From Nostoc edaphicum CCNP1411 (lineage in GTDB: Bacteria; Cyanobacteriota; Cyanobacteriia; Cyanobacteriales; Nostocaceae): 64,000 bases of DNA. A program made the translations under genes and the position numbers. Where the stretch lies: contig NZ_CP054694.1 of assembly GCF_014023275.1 (NCBI RefSeq), positions 35,099 to 99,098 of the forward strand, written 5' to 3'. This document shows positions 1 to 8,516 of this stretch, piece by piece (the first letter of the stretch is position 1; every line of letters starts with the position of its first letter). Under the pieces are notes generated by a model. That model did not search any database and had not been told where the DNA came from. It saw nothing but the letters and a program-made list of their open reading frames with translations.

Positions 1-113
1 GTAACGATACTTACGCTAATTTGGAACTAGTGCATTATTACTGTCATCAACAAATACATTATATTGTACAGAAACTCAATTCTGAACTCGATGATGAACT
101 GAGTCTTTGGTAG
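1..113 (+). CDS. C-terminal tail of group II intron RT/HNH protein, copy 1 (5' cut)
   Basis: Reads through the window start and ends at TAG 111-113. The visible 36 residues are the second half of an HNH endonuclease domain (HHxxP side lost, NLELVHYYCHQQIH kept). The DNA is identical to 2752-2864, the end of the broken protein of the second intron copy. HNH domains at the C-terminus of intron maturases cut the second DNA strand during retrohoming. Whether the upstream part of this copy is intact cannot be seen. Confidence 0.8.
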   Translation, partial: NDTYANLELVHYYCHQQIHYIVQKLNSELDDELSLW

Positions 114-204
114 CTCTAGGATTTGCTAAAGCCGGATGCTTGGTTAACTTGCTTGTCCGGTTTGTCGGGGGGAAAGGGATAGAAATATCCCTGCCCTACC
201 CATT
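1..204 (+). mobile_element. Group II intron copy 1, 3' end
   Basis: The 204 bases match 2752-2955 at all but two positions. Domain V lies at 130-163 with the AGC triad at its start and a matching 3' arm. Domain VI follows with the presumed branch-point A seven bases from the 3' end. The intron stops at ATT 202-204 and is followed directly by AAAC (205-208), the last four bases of a CRISPR repeat, as in copy 2. The two differences, at 179 (A for G) and 183 (A for C), keep the domain VI stem (A-U versus G-U) and its GNRA loop (GAAA versus GCAA). Confidence 0.85.
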
Positions 205-1157
205 AAACAAAACGCGCATTCACATAGCAGCCTGCGTCAAAATAGTTTTAATTCCTTTACCCCTCACGGGGATGGAAACAAGAGTCAAGAGTTAGTAAGA
301 GCTAGACTTAACCAATTTGTTTTAATTCCTTTACCCCTCACGGGGATGGAAACATTTGACGTTGTTCCGCAACGTTCAACATACTGCTAAGTTTTAATTC
401 CTTTACCCCTCACGGGGATGGAAACCTAAGAAAAGTACTACTACAAAAAGCGTCTTCCAGTCGTTTTAATTCCTTTACCCCTCACGGGGATGGAAACTCT
501 CCAGAAAACACTATCATAATTATACTAGTAGCAGTTTTAATTCCTTTACCCCTCACGGGGATGGGTGCGACTATCGGTTGCACGTAGAGAGTGAGTTCCT
601 CAGAAAAACTCGTGGCAAGTGTCAAAAGCCAGTACCCGCCCGAAGGAGCATTGCGGGTAACTGCGATGTTTCAAAGCTAGAGGGTAAAATGCGCGACATC
701 AGCAAGCCGCACAGTGAGGTGAAGCGCTAGGGTAAAACTAGACAGGGTAACAGATGTGAATCCTCGTAGAGGCATCGTGAAGAGGAATTACCGAAAACGG
801 CTGAGACGGTAAAAGGGGTAAAAGTGATTCTGCCCAATCCTCAGAATCAGTAGACACCTTGAACCCCCGGTGTATAGAGGGAACCCAAGCTAGTTGTATC
901 TCTCGCGTGTGATACGTAGGAACCCCAACGGGGTCTTTGAACTAGGTCGATGTTTTAAGTAGAGATTGGAGTAATCCAGCTTTAATCCCCCGGTGGGTGT
1001 AAGATGCCACAAGAAGCGAATGCTGCTATGTCGAAAGGCAACAGGAAATCATAACTGGGCAGATAGGTTAAATAACCAACTTGAAAGAGTGCTAACGTGT
1101 GGCGGGTGAATCCCTTGAGTTCAATAGAAAGGAACCGAACTCTGATGGAAAAGTTAG

Positions 1158-2864
1158 GTGCGCTCTAAAAAAGTGGTGAACGTAACACAGAGAACTACCG
1201 ACTGGAACAGCGTCAACTGGAAAAACGCATTCAGAGTAGTTAGGCGACTCAGACAGAGAATATTCAAGGCAACCAAGGACGGTAGCCGTAAAAAGGTTCG
1301 CAACCTACAAAAGCTACTAATGCGTAGCTATTCTAATATACTACTTTCCGTTAGAAGAGTAACGCAATTAAACCGAGGCAGTAAAACAGCAGGGGTGGAT
1401 AAACTGCTGGTAAAAACACCACAAGCGAGAGGATTGTTGGTAGATATTCTAACCAAATTTATCCCGTGGAAGCCATTACCAGTAAAGCGGGTATATATCC
1501 GTAAATCCAATGGAAAACAAAGACCTCTGGGAATACCTTGTATTGTCGATAGATGTCTCCAATCCATCATCAAAAATGCCTTGGAACCCTATTGGGAAGC
1601 GCACTTTGAGCGCACTTCCTATGGCTTTAGACCGGGAAGGTCATGCCATGATGCGATTGAAAGGATACATTCAATGTCAAAAAGCCAACTCCACTAAAAA
1701 GTGGGTGGTAGATGCGGACATTGAAGGTTGCTTTGATAACATCTCTCATGTACCGCTAATTAATGCCATTGGTAATTTTCCAGCCAGAAAATTAATCCAA
1801 CAATGGCTGAATGCGGGATATATGGATAAAGGTGTTTTCCATAATACCAATGCTGGAGTACCTCAAGGTGGAATTATTTCACCGCTACTTGCGAATATAG
1901 CTTTGCATGGTATGGAATCTGTCCTCGGCATCAAGTACGATAAAAAACGGTCATACGATTGGCGATCGCGGTATTGTGCGCTATGCCGATGATTTGGTGG
2001 TGTTCTGCAAAAGTCGGGAAGATGCTGTCAAAGCGCGGGATACTCTCCAAGAGTTTATGTTTACTCGCGGTTTAACTCTTAATGAGTCAAAAACCCACAT
2101 AGTACGGCTGTTGGATGGATTCAACTTCTTAGGCTTTCACATCAGACAATACCCGGATTCCACTACCAAAACAGGTAGGAAAGTATTAATCAAACCTAGC
2201 ATTGAATCTTTGCAAAACATCCGGGATAAAATCAAACAAGTATGGCTTGATAATAAAAGTTGTAGTGTTGATTTTGTCATAAGCAAGCTAAACCCAATTA
2301 TTCGGGGAATAGCTAACTATTATCGGACTGTAGTTTCCTCACAAATATTCAGTTCTTTAGATAGATGGATGTTTGTTAGGGAGAGAAGGTATGCCAAACG
2401 AATGCACGCCAAGAAGAACCAATCTTGGCGTAATCATCGTTATTGGGGAAGATTAAATCTTGATAGAAGTGATTACTGGGTGTTTGGTAACAAGCGCACG
2501 GGAAAACATCTGCTCAAGTTTAGCTGGTTCAATATTAGGAGACATCCAATGGTAAAGGGTGCTTATTCTACCGATGACCCAGAGCTAAAATCTTATTGGG
2601 AAAACCGTCAGAATATTAAATCTAAAAGTTTAATTCCTAGTTACCAGAAGCTTGCCCAAAAAACAAGGATTTAAGTGTCCTGTATGCGGGGAGTCATTAC
2701 TCAATGATGAACCCATACAAAAGCATCATATAATTCCTTGTCATCAAGGTGGTAACGATACTTACGCTAATTTGGAACTAGTGCATTATTACTGTCATCA
2801 ACAAATACATTATATTGTACAGAAACTCAATTCTGAACTCGATGATGAACTGAGTCTTTGGTAG
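1158..2864 (+). pseudogene. Group II intron reverse transcriptase/maturase/HNH, three frameshifts
   Basis: Together the frames encode the usual intron protein. They hold an N-terminal RT0-like region, RT motifs FRPGRSCHDA, DADIEGCFDN, QGGIISPLLAN and catalytic YADD (about 1984), then a maturase domain and a C-terminal HNH zinc domain (CPVCG, HHIIP, NLELVH, CHQQIH; 2679-2840). The start is GTG 1158. The reading frame is lost three times, always to the +1 frame and always at an A run: 1683-1687, about 1942-1947 and about 2658-2663. Removing one A from each run gives one continuous protein of about 568 residues. This may be decay or homopolymer sequencing error; large genes elsewhere in the window with many A runs are intact. 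A functional copy elsewhere could act in trans. Confidence 0.88.
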
Positions 2865-2880
2865 CTCTAGGATTTGCTAA

Positions 2881-2955
2881 AGCCGGATGCTTGGTTAACT
2901 TGCTTGTCCGGTTTGTCGGGGGGAAAGGGGTAGCAATATCCCTGCCCTACCCATT
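2881..2955 (+). ncRNA. Group II intron domains V and VI
   Basis: Domain V is 34 nt (2881-2914): AGCCGG at its base pairs with CCGGTTT, capped by a TTAA loop, and it carries the AGC catalytic triad. Domain VI (about 2916-2952) is a G-rich/C-rich hairpin closed by a GCAA tetraloop. The unpaired A at 2949 is seven bases from the 3' splice site, the expected lariat branch-point position. Confidence 0.85.
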
Positions 2956-3270
2956 AAACTTTCTCTGAAATTTTACGAGGGTGGTCTATTTCCAACTCTT
3001 GAGTTTTAATTCCTTTACCCCTCACGGGGATGGAAACGAGTCTCTTAATCCCTGCTTCGCACAAGTTTCACGAGTTTTAATTCCTTTACCCCTCACGGGG
3101 ATGGAAACCCTTTATTTATCATCAACCTTCGTGAGGTGATATGGTGTTTTAATTCCTTTACCCCTCACGGGGATGGAAACTGATGATGAACAATTTTAGG
3201 TAAAATAAGTAATTGATTGATTGATTGAAAAGTCAAAACTAAAAAATATACCAGCATCTGGAACTAGCAG

Positions 3271-6200
3271 ATGAAAAAACTCATAAAAAAATTAAATCAA
3301 CTTAATTTACAGGTTGTGCAACTTGCTGGACAAGGAAACTTAAAGCAAGCAATAATTATTGCCCAACAAGCTGTAAACTTAGGATCAAGTCAGCAGCTAA
3401 CAGAGCATTCAGAATATTGTGATAGCTTGAATAACTTAGCAGAATTATATCGAATACAAGGATGTTATTTAGAAGCCAATCCCTTGTATTTACAAGCGTT
3501 AACTATTAGAAAAAGTCTCTTAGGTTCAGAACATCCTGATGTTGCACAATCTTTAAATAATCTGGCAGCACTATATCATTCACAAGGGAATTACTCACAA
3601 GCCGAAAAATATTTTTTAGAATCCCTGGAACTTTGGAAAAGTATTTTTGGAGCTGAACATTTTCAAATTGCGACTAATTTAAATAATCTGGCAGAGATTT
3701 ATCGAGAACAAGGAAAATATCTCAAAGCTGAACAAGTACATTTAGAAGTTTTAGCAATGCGAAAACGTCTGTTTGGCGATGAACATCCAGATATTGCTCA
3801 AACTTTGACTAATCTAGCATCAATTTACACATCCCTTGGACGTTATTTAGATGCAGAAAAAATGCACTTAGAAACCTTGGCGATGAAAAAACGTTTGTTT
3901 GAAGAGTTACATCCTGATATTACTATTAGCCTGAATAATTTGGCCAGATTGTACGATCTTCAAGGACGTTATCAAGAAGCGGAACAAATACATTTAGATG
4001 TTTTAGACAGATGGAAAGAAATATTAGGTTCAGAACATCCATATATCGCATCTACCTTCAGTAATCTGGGGGGAACTTATCAAGAACAGGGGCGTTACCT
4101 AGAATCCGAGCAAAAATATCTAGAAGCCTTGGCGATGAGAAAAAGCTTGCTAGGTGCTGAACATCCTGATATTGCTAGTGGTTTGGATAATTTAGCAGAA
4201 CTTTATCTGATTCAAGGGCGTTATTTATCAGCTGAACAGAAGGCTCTGGAAGCTTATTCTTTGAGAAAAAAACTGTTCAGTTCTGAGGAGTTTGATATTG
4301 TTGATAGCTTAAAAATCCTGGCAGTAATTTACACCTACCAAGGGCGATATTTGGAAGCTGAAAAACTATATTTAGAAGTATTCCCAATACTAGAAAGCTC
4401 ATTAGGGAAAGAGCATCCCATAATTGCCGGTGCTTTAAACAATCTAGCAGGACTTTATGAAGAACAAGGAAATTATTCTCAAGCCGAACAAAAATATTTA
4501 TCAGCTCTAGAAATTCAAAAAAATCTCTTAGGTAATGAGCATCCTGATATTGCCTTGACTTTCAACCAGATAGCAGTTATTTATCGGTTACAAGGACGGT
4601 ATTCTGAATCTGAACAACTGCATCTAGAATCTTTGGCGATGACCAAAAATATTTTAGGAGAACGACATCCATTCGTAGCAGCGATTCTCAATAATTTAGC
4701 AGCATTATATCATGCTCAATTCAAATATCAAGAAGCAGAATCATTACTTTTATCAGCCTTAGCTATCGTTAAAAGCGCCTTTGGTGACGAACACCCACAA
4801 GTAGCAAGTACGATGAATAACTTAGCGGTTATTTATGATTTTCAAGGGCGTTATCAACAAGCAGAAGAACTCCATTTAGAAACATTGAGACTGAGAAAGT
4901 CATTACTAGGAGAAGAACACCCACAAATCGCTAATAGTCTGAATAATCTGGGAGAGTTATACTTTTCGCTGGGGCGCTATGAAGAAGCACAACAGAAGTA
5001 TGTAGAAACTTTGGCGATGAGAAAACGCCTGTTGGGAGATGAACATCCTGATGTTGCATTTAGCTTAAATAATCTCGCAACGGTGTTAGCTACGACTAAC
5101 CGCCCAGATGAAGCTTTATCTCATCGCATCGAAGCGAGTAATATTAATGATAAGATTATTCGTAATATATTTGCTTTTAGTTCCGAAAGCGATCGCCTGG
5201 CCTTTCTGCAAAAAATCAGAAATAACTTTGACTTATTTCTTTCCTTAGTCTGCAACCATCTTGCTGACTCAGATAAAGCAAAACTTGCAGCCCTAGATTT
5301 TATCCTTAAACGTAAAGCCTTAACTGCCTCAGCGCTGGCGGCTCAAAATGAAGCATTTTACAATGGCCGCTACCCGCAGTTGACAGAAAAATTCCGCCAA
5401 CTGCGCGATTTGAGCAATCAAATTATCCATCTGACTTTTGCAGTTCCCAAAACAGATGACTTAGCTACATACCAAGATAATTTGAGACAACTGCAAAACA
5501 GACATAACAACTTACAAAAACAATTAGCGGCACAAGTTCCAGAAATTCAGCTATCACAACAAACTTTCGACCGTGAGGCGATCGCCGCAGCATTACCGCC
5601 TAACTCTATTTTGGTCGAGTTTGTCCGCTTTGACTTATTCGATTTTCAGGCAATTTCGGCCAATGGAGAAACACAATGGCATCCAGCTCGGTATTTAGCA
5701 TTTATTTTAACAGCCGGACAATCAAATGCCGTGCAGATGGTAGATTTAGGGGCAAGCACATCCATCGATGAACTGATTCAAGCCTTTCGCTTACAAGCAT
5801 CTGACTACACCCATCCGACATTAGCTTGGGGTAAAGGTAGTGACGCACCAAAGCTACACATCAAATCATACAATCCTACAGATGCGATGCAACTGAGTCA
5901 AGCAGTGTTCGACCCCATCCGGGACTTAGTGAAAGATTGCAGCCATCTAATTATTGCACCCGATGGTAATTTAAACTTAGTGCCATTTCAGATATTGCCG
6001 ATTGATGCCACAGGCTCACGTCTATTAATGGATGATTACACCATCAGTTATCTGGGTGTCGGGCGAGAAATTCTCCGTAGCCAAGTTCAGCCAACCACAG
6101 GTTCTATCTCTGCACCATTAATCATTGCCGATCCTGATTTTGATTTAACAGCAGATGCAGTCTCAGGGGACTGGGGATTGGGGACTGGGGACTGGCGATC

Positions 6201-7062
6201 GGAGATTGGGGACTGGGAAAAAAATTTCATGCTCAATGTCCGAAGTCTTCAGCTAAGTGATCATCTCACAGAAAAAGGTTTGCTCCGCGCTCCTGGGACT
6301 AGGTTTTTGGGTGAAAGTGTGGCGAAAAAACTGCCCAATGCCAAATTATACTTAGGCGCAGAGGCAACAGAAACACGCCTGACAAGTAGCGAGTGTCCCA
6401 GTATCATGCTAATTGCGACTCATGGCTTATTCCAAAGCAATTCCCAGGCGCAACCAGTGACTAACAGACGCAACCTATTAAACATGGAAGGTCTACAAAC
6501 AACTAAGGTAGAAAATCCCATGTTGCGTTCTGGGTTGGCGTTAGCGGGTGCTAATACTTGGCTTGCTGGTGGGAGACTTCCTCAAGCAGCAGGTAAAGGC
6601 TTTGTTTTTGCCCAAGATATTGCCAGTTTAGATTTGTGGGGGAATGAATTGACGGTTCTTTCTGCCTGCGATACTGCCAGAGGAGATATTAAAATTGGCG
6701 AAGGTGTATTTGGGTTGCGGCGTGCTTTTGCAGTGGCAGGTACAAAAACTCTGGTGATGAGCCTATGGTCTGTTCCTGACAAAGTAACTGCCTTACTGAT
6801 GGAGCGTTTTTTTGATCGCTTGCAGTCTGGCATGAGTCGGTCTGAGGCGTTACATTCTGCTCAAAATTATATACGTACAATTACAGTTAAGCAATTGCGC
6901 GAATCAGCTTTGGGTCTGGAAGTGCTAAAAGAACTTTTAGCGGTCAAAGAGTTATCAGTAAATAGTAAAATTGATTGTCAAGAAAAAGACACACCATTAG
7001 AACATCCCTTTTACTGGGGAGCATGGATTTGTCAGGGAAATACAGATCCATTGGTTAACTAG
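3271..7062 (+). CDS. TPR-CHAT protein
   Basis: A protein of 1263 residues. Residues about 15-625 hold roughly 14 kinesin-light-chain-like 42-residue TPRs, most with a GxEHPDIAxSLNNLA core. A linker (about 640-760) leads to a C-terminal CHAT domain, a caspase-like protease fold. The expected dyad is present: His1051 in IATHGLF and Cys1133 in LSACDTARGD, followed by GEGVFGLRRAF and SLWSVPD. CHAT proteases are usually gated by partner binding to the TPRs, and many act in signalling or defence; the substrate here is unknown. A low-complexity GGGGACTGGG-type insertion at about 6166-6212 adds a GDW-rich loop inside the CHAT domain. It begins 90 bp after the last CRISPR repeat, but no cas gene links the two. 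Confidence 0.9.
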   Translation: MKKLIKKLNQLNLQVVQLAGQGNLKQAIIIAQQAVNLGSSQQLTEHSEYCDSLNNLAELYRIQGCYLEANPLYLQALTIRKSLLGSEHPDVAQSLNNLAALYHSQGNYSQAEKYFLESLELWKSIFGAEHFQIATNLNNLAEIYREQGKYLKAEQVHLEVLAMRKRLFGDEHPDIAQTLTNLASIYTSLGRYLDAEKMHLETLAMKKRLFEELHPDITISLNNLARLYDLQGRYQEAEQIHLDVLDRWKEILGSEHPYIASTFSNLGGTYQEQGRYLESEQKYLEALAMRKSLLGAEHPDIASGLDNLAELYLIQGRYLSAEQKALEAYSLRKKLFSSEEFDIVDSLKILAVIYTYQGRYLEAEKLYLEVFPILESSLGKEHPIIAGALNNLAGLYEEQGNYSQAEQKYLSALEIQKNLLGNEHPDIALTFNQIAVIYRLQGRYSESEQLHLESLAMTKNILGERHPFVAAILNNLAALYHAQFKYQEAESLLLSALAIVKSAFGDEHPQVASTMNNLAVIYDFQGRYQQAEELHLETLRLRKSLLGEEHPQIANSLNNLGELYFSLGRYEEAQQKYVETLAMRKRLLGDEHPDVAFSLNNLATVLATTNRPDEALSHRIEASNINDKIIRNIFAFSSESDRLAFLQKIRNNFDLFLSLVCNHLADSDKAKLAALDFILKRKALTASALAAQNEAFYNGRYPQLTEKFRQLRDLSNQIIHLTFAVPKTDDLATYQDNLRQLQNRHNNLQKQLAAQVPEIQLSQQTFDREAIAAALPPNSILVEFVRFDLFDFQAISANGETQWHPARYLAFILTAGQSNAVQMVDLGASTSIDELIQAFRLQASDYTHPTLAWGKGSDAPKLHIKSYNPTDAMQLSQAVFDPIRDLVKDCSHLIIAPDGNLNLVPFQILPIDATGSRLLMDDYTISYLGVGREILRSQVQPTTGSISAPLIIADPDFDLTADAVSGDWGLGTGDWRSEIGDWEKNFMLNVRSLQLSDHLTEKGLLRAPGTRFLGESVAKKLPNAKLYLGAEATETRLTSSECPSIMLIATHGLFQSNSQAQPVTNRRNLLNMEGLQTTKVENPMLRSGLALAGANTWLAGGRLPQAAGKGFVFAQDIASLDLWGNELTVLSACDTARGDIKIGEGVFGLRRAFAVAGTKTLVMSLWSVPDKVTALLMERFFDRLQSGMSRSEALHSAQNYIRTITVKQLRESALGLEVLKELLAVKELSVNSKIDCQEKDTPLEHPFYWGAWICQGNTDPLVN

Positions 7063-7151
7063 GGGTAAAAGTGGACAAGCTGTCATTAATCGCTACTTTT
7101 ACCTCAATTACAAATATACAAGTGCAGCGATCGCTTGAGCAAAATTCCCAA

Positions 7152-7349
7152 TCAATCTTCCTGGGAAGCTTCAGCTTGTTCTTTAGCCACAGCCTCAGCA
7201 ATAACCTGCCGCAACCACTCGGAACGATTGGGCTTGTTTCGCACGTAGGTATCTAAATCTTCTGGAAGCATCACAGATATAGGTTTCGTATCACATTTAA
7301 CACCTACTCCTTTTGATTTAAAGCGAGTAGCAATATCGTTTCTTGCCAT
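7152..7349 (-). CDS. Small ribbon-helix-helix DNA-binding protein
   Basis: 65 residues: a basic N-terminus, then a beta strand PISVMLPEDL and helices with RSEWLRQVI, the layout of CopG/MetJ-type ribbon-helix-helix proteins. The ATG at 7349 has a good Shine-Dalgarno (AAAGGA) about 9 nt upstream. Two copies of a palindrome, CCACATATATGTGG, lie upstream (7389-7402 and 7454-7467), a natural guess for its operators. It may be an autoregulated plasmid repressor or an antitoxin lacking a visible toxin. It is transcribed away from ardA, so it could also control that gene. Confidence 0.75.
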   Translation of the reverse strand: MARNDIATRFKSKGVGVKCDTKPISVMLPEDLDTYVRNKPNRSEWLRQVIAEAVAKEQAEASQED

Positions 7350-7388
7350 AGTGATTATCCTTTCTCTCTACAACTATAATACCAAATC

Positions 7389-7402
7389 CCACATATATGT
7401 GG
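7389..7402. promoter_or_regulatory. Palindromic operator, copy 1
   Basis: CCACATATATGTGG is a perfect 14-bp palindrome, 40 bp upstream of the small RHH gene. The same core recurs at 7454-7467. The repeated, symmetrical form and position suggest a repressor site. Confidence 0.6.
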
Positions 7403-7444
7403 CAGTATATTAGATATTTTTATAAGTAAAAACGGCTAAAAACC

Positions 7445-7476
7445 TTTATTATCCCACATATATGTGGGATAATAAA
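7445..7476. promoter_or_regulatory. Perfect 32-bp palindrome containing operator copy 2
   Basis: The whole 32 bp is self-complementary, centred between 7460 and 7461, with the core CCCACATATATGTGGG. It lies between the divergent RHH gene and ardA. It could be a double operator, a cruciform, or part of a single-strand promoter for ardA (inference). Confidence 0.7.
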
Positions 7477-7489
7477 AGAGTAAGAAATA

Positions 7490-7626
7490 GGAACGGAGCG
7501 CCAAAAAGACTCCCGGTAACGGAACCGAACCGAAGCGTGAAATTTAAGATGTAGCGCCAAGTCCAAAACTCTTACATCAAAAACAGAAAAAGCACCCCCG
7601 ACGACCAATCTAAAGGTGCTTTTTCT
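7490..7626 (+). ncRNA. Possible structured leader or small RNA upstream of ardA
   Basis: A GC-rich, non-coding stretch in an AT-rich context, with short self-complementary pieces (GGAGCGCC and TAGCGCCAAG; CCGGTAACGG). It ends in a terminator-like hairpin at 7585-7626. No reading frame looks coding. It may be the 5' leader of ardA with an attenuator, or a free small RNA. No known Rfam family was recognised. Confidence 0.35.
7585..7626 (+). terminator. Hairpin, terminator or attenuator before ardA
   Basis: Perfect 12-bp arms, AGAAAAAGCACC (7585-7596) and GGTGCTTTTTCT (7615-7626), around an 18-nt loop. The U-rich 3' arm fits a factor-independent terminator. It ends 29 bp before the ardA start, so it would act as a leader attenuator if transcription starts upstream of it. 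Confidence 0.6.
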
Positions 7627-7655
7627 GAGTTCTAATACTAGAAGGATTCTAACAC

Positions 7656-8408
7656 ATGAATTTGTTTTCTAACACTCTAATATTTCACTCAGAAGTAGAA
7701 GCGCAATTAGTTGCTGAACAAGTTTACAACTGCCGCCTTGAAGGTAATATTTTAAGCTGTCCTATTAAGGAACAACGGGCAGTAGATTTAGCAATTAGTC
7801 TATCAGATGTTGCCTTACCAATAGTTGAAGGTGCAAGCTGTTTGCTCCCCTTCCCTAAACATGAGCGCGAATGTCAAGATGATGATGCACCACAGGTTTA
7901 TGTAGCTTGTTTATCTGCATACAACAATGGCAAATTACACGGAATGTGGATTGACTGTACACAAGATGCAGATGAAATTCAAGACGATATTGAATGGATG
8001 TTATCATGGTCGCCCTGTCATAATTATGAAGCCTGTGAAGAGTGGGCAATACATGATTTTCAAAACTGGTATGGTATTCACATTGATGAATACGAAAGCA
8101 TAGAAGAATTAGCCGAACTTGCTCAAATATTATCAGAGCATGGTGCAGCTTACGCCGCTTATTATGAATATGACAGTAGTGAGGCTAGTGTAGAAGGTTT
8201 TCAAGAACATTACTGGGGTGAGTACGAAAGTGAAGAGGATTTTGTTTATGACCAACTCGAACAACAGGGATTGATTAAAAACTTAGAAGACATGGGTATT
8301 CCTAGCTTCTACCTTAATTTTGAAGCAATAGCCCGTGATTGGTTTATTGATTCCTACTATTCAGTAGAGGAAAGTTACAACAAAGTCTACGTTTTTAGTC
8401 GCCACTAA
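7656..8408 (+). CDS. ardA: ArdA-family anti-restriction protein
   Basis: 250 residues, very acidic, the signature of a DNA-mimic protein. After a variable N-terminus, the ArdA core begins at about residue 85 (PQVYVACLSAYNNGKLHGMW) and continues with EEWAIHDFQNW, a typical ELAELAQILSEHGAAYAAY segment, FQEHYWGEYESEEDFV and the ending FEAIARDWFIDSYYSVE. ArdA binds and inhibits type I restriction enzymes, protecting plasmid DNA on entry into a new host, which suits the conjugation genes here. The N-terminal 80 residues, with two Cys, are not part of the usual ArdA fold as I know it. Start ATG 7656 follows AGAAGGA. Confidence 0.92.
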   Translation: MNLFSNTLIFHSEVEAQLVAEQVYNCRLEGNILSCPIKEQRAVDLAISLSDVALPIVEGASCLLPFPKHERECQDDDAPQVYVACLSAYNNGKLHGMWIDCTQDADEIQDDIEWMLSWSPCHNYEACEEWAIHDFQNWYGIHIDEYESIEELAELAQILSEHGAAYAAYYEYDSSEASVEGFQEHYWGEYESEEDFVYDQLEQQGLIKNLEDMGIPSFYLNFEAIARDWFIDSYYSVEESYNKVYVFSRH

Positions 8409-8419
8409 TAAAATTAATG

Positions 8420-8440
8420 GGGTAGTTAACAACTACCCCT
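8420..8440 (+). terminator. Terminator after ardA
   Basis: Perfect 9-bp inverted repeat GGGGTAGTT / AACTACCCC with a 3-nt loop, 11 bp past the ardA stop and followed by TTTATATTT. It could also serve the minus-strand operon ending at 8517. Confidence 0.8.
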
Positions 8441-8516
8441 TTATATTTAAAAACTGACCAGTTGACCAATCAATTTTGAGAAAAATTATTTGTCAGTCTT
8501 AAAACAGCCTCATTAA

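Larger units (their letters stand above)
565..2955 (+). mobile_element. Group II intron (IIB-like) inserted in a CRISPR repeat
   Basis: Starts with GTGCGAC at 565, a canonical group II 5' end, immediately after 31 bases of a CRISPR repeat. It ends at 2955, after which AAAC completes the 35-bp repeat, so insertion was precise and without target duplication. About 590 nt of structured RNA (domains I-III and start of IV) precede the protein gene. The protein lies in domain IV, and domains V (2881-2914) and VI follow. The intron is in the same orientation as the presumed crRNA transcript, so splicing would rebuild the repeat. The total is about 2.39 kb, normal for an intron with an encoded maturase. 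Confidence 0.92.
205..3180 (+). CRISPR. CRISPR array interrupted by group II introns
   Basis: Seven intact, identical 35-bp repeats start at 245, 319, 391, 463, 3003, 3074 and 3146. An eighth is split (534-564 plus 2956-2959) by an intron, and the last four bases of another are at 205-208. The repeat starts GTTTTAATTCC, has a CCCC/GGGG hairpin, and ends ATGGAAAC. Eight spacers are visible: 209-244, 280-318, 354-390, 426-462, 498-533, 2960-3002, 3038-3073 and 3109-3145, 36-39 nt each except the 43-nt one at 2960. The 3' GAAAC end is typical of the crRNA 5' handle, so the + strand is probably the crRNA strand and the leader lies left of the window. No cas gene is present here; the subtype (I-D or III-B would be usual in cyanobacteria) cannot be set. 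Confidence 0.95.

Noticed and set aside
3181..3270. AT-rich segment after the last repeat as CRISPR leader on the minus strand
   Set aside because: The repeat's GAAAC end and the sense orientation of the introns favour + strand transcription, so this is more likely the distal end. Not fully excluded.
6166..6212. G-rich tandem stretch in the CHAT gene as a regulatory repeat
   Set aside because: It is in frame and matches a known type of low-complexity insertion in cyanobacterial genes.
3271..7062. TPR-CHAT as part of a type III-E CRISPR system
   Set aside because: No gRAMP/Cas7-11-like effector or any cas gene is in the window; TPR-CHAT genes are very common in cyanobacteria.
7420..7608. Minus-strand 62-codon frame between the RHH gene and ardA
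   Set aside because: It covers the perfect palindrome and the folded leader, with Arg/Phe-rich composition unlike a protein.
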